Below, in pieces: positions 59,964 to 64,000 of a DNA stretch of 64,000 nt. Position 1 is the stretch's first letter, and every line of letters begins with the position of its first letter. Below the pieces are notes generated by a model, which saw nothing but the letters and a program-made list of their open reading frames with translations, did no database searches and was not told where the DNA came from. The stretch is from Mesorhizobium shangrilense (GTDB lineage: Bacteria > Pseudomonadota > Alphaproteobacteria > Rhizobiales > Rhizobiaceae). The DNA lies in NCBI RefSeq assembly GCF_028826155.1, contig NZ_JAQGPN010000002.1, positions 1-64,000 on the forward strand, in the 5' to 3' direction. Position numbers and translations under genes: made by a program.

Positions 59964-60371
59964 CTAGAAGAAATCGAGTGATGGGCCGCGGCCGCGGTCG
60001 CGACGGTTGAAGACCTTGAAGTCGTCGGCGTCGGCTTGCGAGCGCGGGAGATCGGGCTGCGCGCCTGGCGGCCGGGCGCGCACTCGGCCGCGGCCAAAGA
60101 TGCGTTCGAGCGTCTGCACGCGTTGGCGCTCAAGCTCGGCGGCGGCTGGCAGGTCTTCGTCGGGACGGATGGCGAGGAAGCGGCCCTCGTTTTCATCATC
60201 AGGCGGCTTGTGGGTGAAGGCATCGAATTTGTCGGGGGCTTCCCGGCAGCCGAAGCGAAGAAAGTCGCCGCTGCAGGTGCAGCCATAGCGCTGGCGGTGG
60301 TCTGCCTGCTGGCGGGCGGCGACGCGCGCAAAGGCGTCAAATGTTTTTTCGGCATCATCTGTGTTTTTCAT
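59964..60371 (-). CDS. hypothetical protein, element backbone
   Basis: 135 residues from the ATG at 60371 with AAAGGAATGAC upstream. N-terminal helix (DAEKTFDAFARVAARQQADH), a Cys pair in YGCTCSGDFLRFGCREA that could bind zinc, a central PPDDENEGRFLAIRPDEDLP, and an end DDFKVFNRRDRGRGPSLDFF that recalls the [16 protein letters not shown] tail of relaxase 1. The similarity of the two tails suggests a shared partner. Function unknown. Confidence 0.65.
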   Translation of the reverse strand: MKNTDDAEKTFDAFARVAARQQADHRQRYGCTCSGDFLRFGCREAPDKFDAFTHKPPDDENEGRFLAIRPDEDLPAAAELERQRVQTLERIFGRGRVRARPPGAQPDLPRSQADADDFKVFNRRDRGRGPSLDFF

Positions 60372-60555
60372 GTCATTCCTTTAGCATCTTTTCTGGTTGT
60401 TTCGCAAATTGTTGCTAAAACTGTTCTTTGCGTTTCTATACCTTACTTGCTGAAATTTGATTTCTTCGGTGTATTGTGTTATGACAATAGCACTTTTGTT
60501 AATATTTTTTGGCCGGGACGAAGCCCGCCCGGTTCAACGATTGGAGAGGTGGCGG
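60372..60555. promoter_or_regulatory. AT-rich divergent promoter region
   Basis: About 185 bp, AT-rich (TTGTTGCTAAAAC, TTGTTAATATTTTTTGG), between the 135-residue gene (minus) and the 130-residue gene (plus). It resembles in composition the gaps at 33009, 35112 and 39199. GAGAGGTGGCGG precedes the plus start. Confidence 0.4.
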
Positions 60556-60948
60556 ATGGCGAAATACAGTTTCAACGCGAAGGCGGCGAACGCGGCGGCG
60601 CTCTATCTGCTGATGTTTGTCGGCATGCCGGTGGCCGGTTATCTGATGGCGCGGGCCGAGGGGCGGACATGGTTTCCGGCCCCGGCGGAGGAGCTGAAGG
60701 CCCATGCCGTCGGGCCGGGCCAGGCCGCCGTGATGCGGCCCGAAGAGGTCGGCTATGTGTTCGACTTCGAGAAAAACGAGGTCCGGATCGCCAGCGACTG
60801 GATGCAGGCGGCGGTGCCGATGACGCGGTTTCTTGAGCTCGACGTGGTCGAGCGGGTAAAGGCAGCGGCCTGCGCTGACGCCAAGGAGCAGTCGGGCGAT
60901 GTCCCGGAAAAGTTTGTGCGCGCCGTGTGCTGGGAACGGGGGCTTTAG
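60556..60948 (+). CDS. small membrane-anchored protein, unknown
   Basis: 130 residues from the ATG at 60556 (the frame is open to 60457). One membrane helix (ALYLLMFVGMPVAGYLMARA, residues ~15-35), then an extracytoplasmic domain with GYVFDFEKNEVRIASDWMQA and a Cys pair (AAACADAKEQSGD, AVCWERG). The topology matches the genes at 26848 and 32195, so the element carries at least three anchored proteins of this kind. Fully overlapped on the other strand by the run-on frame of the DUF3085 gene. Confidence 0.6.
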   Translation: MAKYSFNAKAANAAALYLLMFVGMPVAGYLMARAEGRTWFPAPAEELKAHAVGPGQAAVMRPEEVGYVFDFEKNEVRIASDWMQAAVPMTRFLELDVVERVKAAACADAKEQSGDVPEKFVRAVCWERGL

Positions 60949-61243
60949 AAGACGCTGTAAGGCTAGAAACGCCGTCGTCGCCGCCGAAGCTGGCCTGCTT
61001 GTTGGCCCACCATTCATCGAAGTCGAGCCTATGGGGATCGCATTCCAGGGCGTAGACGACCGGCTGCGCTTTCATGCCTTCGTGCGGCTTGCCGTTGTGT
61101 AATAGATAGACGCCCTGATCGCCGACGATCCAGAACCCGGGGCCGGTGACTTTGCCGTAGAGCGGGCGGATTTCGAGCGGCCATTGCTGCATGGCCTGAG
61201 CCAGCAAGCCCTTGAGGGCGGCGTGGGGAAAGGTCAGTTTCAT
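60572..61243 (-). CDS. DUF3085 family protein with run-on 3' end
   Basis: Starts at the ATG at 61243 with AAGGAGAAC. Residues 1-90 match DUF3085 as I know it: LTFPHAALKGLLAQAMQQWP, YGKVTGPGFWIVGDQGVYLL, DFDEWWANKQASFGGDDG. The family normally ends soon after the GGDDG point (about 60960), but here the frame continues, rich in Pro/Arg/Ser, to 60572, antisense to the whole 130-residue gene. A lost stop or small indel near 60955 is likely. DUF3085 proteins are plasmid-borne and of unknown function; they sit with DUF2958 and DUF2493 as here. Confidence 0.7.
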   Translation of the reverse strand: MKLTFPHAALKGLLAQAMQQWPLEIRPLYGKVTGPGFWIVGDQGVYLLHNGKPHEGMKAQPVVYALECDPHRLDFDEWWANKQASFGGDDGVSSLTASSKAPVPSTRRAQTFPGHRPTAPWRQRRPLPLPARPRRAQETASSAPPPASSRWRSGPRFSRSRTHSRPLRAASRRPGPARRHGPSAPPPGPETMSAPRPAPSDNRPPACRQTSADRAPPRSPPSR

Positions 61244-61278
61244 GATGTTCTCCTTGGTTTTGAGGGGGAGCGGGACGG

Positions 61279-61635
61279 TCAGGCGCGGATGTAGCCCTGC
61301 CGGGAGGCCTCGGCGGCGTACTGGCTGATGGTCTGCCTGGCGACGAAATGCAGGTCGCGTTCGACCGGCATGCCGAGCTTGCCGCGCAGCGCCTCGAGTT
61401 CGGAGACACGCACGGAGCCGAGTTCGGGACAGCCGAGGCCGAGATCGCAGAGTCCGACGGCGATGTCGGGGTCTTCCGGATCCAGCTCGGTGAGCAGCCA
61501 GGTGCAGCCGGCGTCGGGGGTGAACAGTTTGATCAGCGGCTGGAAGTCGGGCTCGTCGGGGGTGCAGGCGAGGCGGGCCATGGCGCGGCCGTTTTCGAGC
61601 AGCTGGTCGCGGATGGCGTCGGGAATGAGGATCAT
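61279..61635 (-). CDS. DUF2958 family protein
   Basis: 118 residues from the ATG at 61635 with AAGGAGACA upstream (the frame is open to 61677). MILIPDAIRDQLLENGRAMA, PLIKLFTPDAGCTWLLTELD and LCDLGLGCPELGSVRVSELE are the DUF2958 hallmarks (Pfam PF11171). Function unknown; typical of alphaproteobacterial plasmids and ICEs, next to replication and antirestriction genes. It precedes DUF3085 by 35 bp in the same operon. Confidence 0.92.
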   Translation of the reverse strand: MILIPDAIRDQLLENGRAMARLACTPDEPDFQPLIKLFTPDAGCTWLLTELDPEDPDIAVGLCDLGLGCPELGSVRVSELEALRGKLGMPVERDLHFVARQTISQYAAEASRQGYIRA

Positions 61636-61665
61636 CGGGTTGTCTCCTTGGGGTTTGAGGGATGG

Positions 61666-61707
61666 TGAAAACGACACCGCCCCGCGTGTGGGGTTGCGCG
61701 GGGCGGT
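61666..61707 (-). terminator. terminator of the DUF2493 gene
   Basis: Perfect 11-bp stem ACCGCCCCGCG / CGCGGGGCGGT (61676-61686 / 61697-61707) with a 10-nt loop; on the minus strand GTCGTTTTC follows. It lies 24 bp after the DUF2493 stop and shares its ACCGCCCCGC arm with the DUF736 terminator. Confidence 0.65.
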
Positions 61708-61731
61708 GAAACCGGTCAGCGGTGGCCGCCG

Positions 61732-62646
61732 TCAGGCGGCGTCGTCGAACCGCCAGACCGGAATGCCGAGCCGGCGGGCCTTGTCGGCGAGGTTGCCGGT
61801 GATGCCGGAGCCGGGGAAGATGATGACGCCTTTGGGCATGGTTGCCAGGAGGACGTCGTTGCGCTTGAAGGGTGCCGCCTTGGCGTGCTTGCTCCAGTCG
61901 GGCTTGAAGGTGATCTGGGTGACGTGGCGGCTGTCGGCCCAGCAGGCGGCGATGCGTTCGGCCCCCTTCGGGCTGGCCCCGTGCAGCAGCACCATGTCGG
62001 GATAGCGGGCGAGCGTCTTGTCGAGCGTGTCCCAGATCAGCTGGTGATCGTTGCAGTCGACGCCGCCGGAGAAGGCGATCTTGGTGCCGGCGGGCAACAT
62101 CACTTCGGTCTCGGTGCGGCGTTTGGCGGCGATGAAGTCGCGGCTGTCGATGACGGCGGCAGTCATGTTGCGGTGATTGACCTTGGACCCGGAGAGCGGC
62201 CGCCAGGCGGAGCCGGTGTGCTGCTCGAAGAGGTCGCAGGCGAGGTCGGTGAGCGCTTCGAAGCAGTTGCGGCGTTCGAGCAGCGTGATGCCTTCGGCGG
62301 TGAGCTGTTCGAGTTCGACGGACTTGACCTCGGAACCGTCCTGTTCGTCCTGGCTGCGGCGCTGTGCGTGCTCGTTGTCGTCGAGCAGGCGCTGCGCGCG
62401 GTAGCCGGCGCGGTGGAACAGGTTGACCGCCGACCACAAGAGGTCCTCGAGGTCGGGCTCGAGGCGGGTGTCGGTGAAGGTCGAGACCAGCGCGTCGAAG
62501 ATGTCGATGATCGCGGCCTGGGCGTGGTCGGCGTCGGGCATCGGCCGCGGATCCGGCTCGTCGTGCGGGCGAAACCCGTAGAGCTGCAGTTCCGAAAGGG
62601 CGGCGGCGGTGAGCGAGGTGGCGGCGTGAGGCGAGGGCATGATCAT
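61732..62646 (-). CDS. DUF2493 / SLOG-family protein
   Basis: 304 residues from the ATG at 62646 with AAGGAG 7 bp upstream. The C-terminal ~120 residues are a Rossmann-like SLOG domain: TKIAFSGGVDCNDHQLIWDT, DMVLLHGASPKGAERIAACW and VIIFPGSGITGNLADKARRL, as in DUF2493 (YspA-like) proteins predicted to bind nucleotides. The N-terminal part is helical. These are frequent on alphaproteobacterial plasmids, possibly in nucleotide signalling or defence; unproven. It has the third copy of the structured leader. Confidence 0.9.
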   Translation of the reverse strand: MIMPSPHAATSLTAAALSELQLYGFRPHDEPDPRPMPDADHAQAAIIDIFDALVSTFTDTRLEPDLEDLLWSAVNLFHRAGYRAQRLLDDNEHAQRRSQDEQDGSEVKSVELEQLTAEGITLLERRNCFEALTDLACDLFEQHTGSAWRPLSGSKVNHRNMTAAVIDSRDFIAAKRRTETEVMLPAGTKIAFSGGVDCNDHQLIWDTLDKTLARYPDMVLLHGASPKGAERIAACWADSRHVTQITFKPDWSKHAKAAPFKRNDVLLATMPKGVIIFPGSGITGNLADKARRLGIPVWRFDDAA

Positions 62647-62881
62647 CGAATGGCTCCTTGGCTGGCTGTGGTGGGCCGCGACCTTCGCGGCCTTTTTCCG
62701 GGATCATCCCTGCGGCGGCGGGCGGGCCGTAGAACCGCGCGCCTCGGCGCGCGGCCGGAACGCCAGTGGAGGATGGCCGGGCGCAGATTTTTTGCTGGGC
62801 GAGGAGCGCCGGCCCTGCCGGCGCGGGGAAAAAATCTGCAGGACGGCCATTTCGAGGCCTGTCCCGGCGACGCTATGATCC
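62647..62881 (-). promoter_or_regulatory. structured leader element, copy C
   Basis: Leader of the DUF2493 gene. Stems (plus coordinates): ATGGCCG 62773-62779 / CGGCCAT 62844-62850; GCAGATTTTTT 62783-62793 / AAAAAATCTGC 62829-62839; apical GCGCCGGC 62806-62813 / GCCGGCGC 62817-62824 with a CCT loop. The bulge CCAGTGGAGG is kept, and the GATCAT-like box is at 62874-62879. The apical hairpin keeps its shape but its sequence differs completely from copies A and B, and the upper stem has an extra compensated pair. Confidence 0.7.
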
Positions 62882-62969
62882 CCTCTCGGAAAAGGCTGCG
62901 TGGAGGTCGTGAGCTGCGCCGGGACGAGAGCGCGGTCGAGGTCGCGCCGCTGGCCGCCGCCACTCTCCC

Positions 62970-64000
62970 CTAGCGGGGGACGAAACGGGCGGCGTCGGCG
63001 GCGGTGAGCTGGGCGCAGATGCGCAGGGTCAGGTCGGCGAGGCCGGCGCGGCGCAAATCGTCGTTGAAGTCGCCGAGCGCGGGCTTCAGGCGCATCGTCT
63101 CGATGCCGTCGTTGCAGGCGCGGGCGTGCAGGCGTTCGACGCCGCGGCGGCCGGCTCCGTCGGCATCCTCGGCGATGTAGAGCCGTTTGACGCCGGGCGG
63201 CAGCACGAGTGCGCCGAGATGGGCGGCGGACAATGCGGCGATCATCGGCATCAAGGGCATGATCTGACGCAGTGACAGCATCGTCTCGATGCCCTCGCCG
63301 GCGGTCATCACGTCGGCGGGGTGGTCGAAGCCGAAACGGACACCGTGGCCGAGCAGGGCGCCCATGGCGCGGCGCGGATGTTCGACATGTGCCTTGGCCG
63401 GATGGCGGGGATCGAGCCAGGTGCGGTGCAGGCCTTTGAGCGCCATGCGCTCGTCGGTGACAGCGGCGATCAGGGCGGGAAAGGTGGCGCGGGCGCCGTC
63501 GTCGCCGCGATAGTAGCAGCCGGGGTGGAAGCGGAGGCTGGCGGTCGTGCCGGTGAGATGGGTGAGGCAACGGGCGCGCAGATAGGCTTCGGCGTGGGTG
63601 CCGGAGAGCGTGCCGGACATCGCCCACAGGCGGCGGAAGGCGTCGGAGCGCTGCTTGCCGACGGCAGCGGCGGGTCGGGCGGGCAGCGGGTCGGGGCGCG
63701 GCAGGCTGAGGAATCGGCGGGCCTCGTCGGCAGCGTCGTGGACGGTTTTCAGGCCGCAGCTTTCGCGGATGAGATCGAGCAGATCGCCGTGGCTGCCTTG
63801 TGCGGCGTCGGTCCATTTCCCGGCCGCTCCCTTGCCGCTGTCGGGACCGGCGAGGCGGACGTAGAGCGAACGGCCGGGATTGTTGGCGGTGTCGCCGACC
63901 AGCCAGTAGCGGCCATGTTTCGAGCCGCTGGAGAGATAGTGGCGGCACACCGCCTCGGCGTTGCGGGCAAGAGAGCGCGACAGGTCATGGATGGCGTGGG
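62970..64000 (-). CDS. Toprim-domain primase-like protein (start beyond window)
   Basis: At least 343 residues; the frame is open to the window edge (HDLSRSLARNAEAVCRHYLS is near the usual N-terminus, so only a few residues are missing). A CHC2-type-like N-terminal region contains one Cys-His pair and RYWLVGDTANNPGRSLYVRL. In the middle is YLRARCLTHLTGTTASLRFH. A Toprim-like domain follows: MTAGEGIETMLSLRQIMPLM and KRLYIAEDADGAGRRGVERL (DxD metal site). Proteins of this type (DUF7146/Toprim) are common on plasmids and ICEs and may prime DNA after transfer. It lies ~90 bp upstream of leader copy C on the same strand. Confidence 0.88.
   Translation of the reverse strand, partial: HAIHDLSRSLARNAEAVCRHYLSSGSKHGRYWLVGDTANNPGRSLYVRLAGPDSGKGAAGKWTDAAQGSHGDLLDLIRESCGLKTVHDAADEARRFLSLPRPDPLPARPAAAVGKQRSDAFRRLWAMSGTLSGTHAEAYLRARCLTHLTGTTASLRFHPGCYYRGDDGARATFPALIAAVTDERMALKGLHRTWLDPRHPAKAHVEHPRRAMGALLGHGVRFGFDHPADVMTAGEGIETMLSLRQIMPLMPMIAALSAAHLGALVLPPGVKRLYIAEDADGAGRRGVERLHARACNDGIETMRLKPALGDFNDDLRRAGLADLTLRICAQLTAADAARFVPR

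Noticed and set aside
1..64000. CRISPR arrays, rRNA or complete tRNA genes
   Set aside because: No regularly spaced short repeats and no rRNA or full cloverleaf sequence were seen on reading the window.

Overview
The window is GC-rich and dense with genes. It looks like an accessory replicon or integrative element (conjugative or mobilizable plasmid, or ICE) of an alphaproteobacterium, most likely Hyphomicrobiales/Rhizobiales. Evidence for this is two MobC/relaxase modules, a VirD4/TraG coupling protein, and the plasmid-associated families DUF736, DUF2958, DUF2493, DUF3085 and a Toprim primase-like protein. There is also a remnant of a bioA-bioZ biotin operon, a gene order typical of rhizobia and brucellae. 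Family assignments are from memory of protein motifs; no database search was possible.

Layout. (1) 1-1.03 kb: element backbone, comprising a small ORF, a small Cys-rich ORF, and the 3' end of a relaxase gene. (2) 1.03-2.8 kb: decayed bioZ and bioA and an IS6-family transposase remnant. (3) 3.0-19.0 kb: catabolic cargo I. It holds a GntR regulator, two PLP enzymes of the D-cysteine desulfhydrase/ACC deaminase family, an ATC-hydrolase-like protein, an M81 peptidase, an alpha/beta hydrolase, a complete Dpp/Opp-type ABC importer, an MFS carrier, an AraC regulator and an M20 amidohydrolase. (4) 19.0-41.1 kb: backbone again. The beginning (about 19.87-20.80 kb) is a direct repeat of about 0.19-1.03 kb, so cargo I lies between two related copies of the same backbone segment. 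Next come relaxase 1, MobC 1, TraG, paired small paralogues, DUF736, relaxase 2 and MobC 2, then a module of unknown proteins rich in repeats: LRR-like, HRxDGPA/MORN-like, a double seven-bladed secreted propeller, and an Lcl-domain protein. (5) 41.1-59.6 kb: cargo II. After remnants of cheB/cheR and pcm come a TPP enzyme, an NHL protein, a binding-protein ABC importer and a class III aminotransferase on one strand. On the other strand are an SDR, then cupin, RidA, an LhgO-like oxidase, and an SDR/acyl-CoA dehydrogenase/acyl-CoA synthetase/kinase set that resembles 4-hydroxy-acid (levulinate, Lva-type) catabolism. (6) 59.6-64.0 kb: backbone with DUF3085, DUF2958, DUF2493 and a primase-like gene that runs off the window.

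The most interesting signal is a roughly 230-nt structured leader present three times (25.4, 26.2 and 62.7 kb, all for minus-strand genes). Nested stems are kept by compensatory base changes, and the bulge carrying CCTCCACTG is conserved. It precedes three unrelated proteins, suggesting a shared cis-regulatory RNA of this element family. A second unexplained structure is a run of about nine consecutive hairpins upstream of MobC 2 (29.78-30.19 kb).
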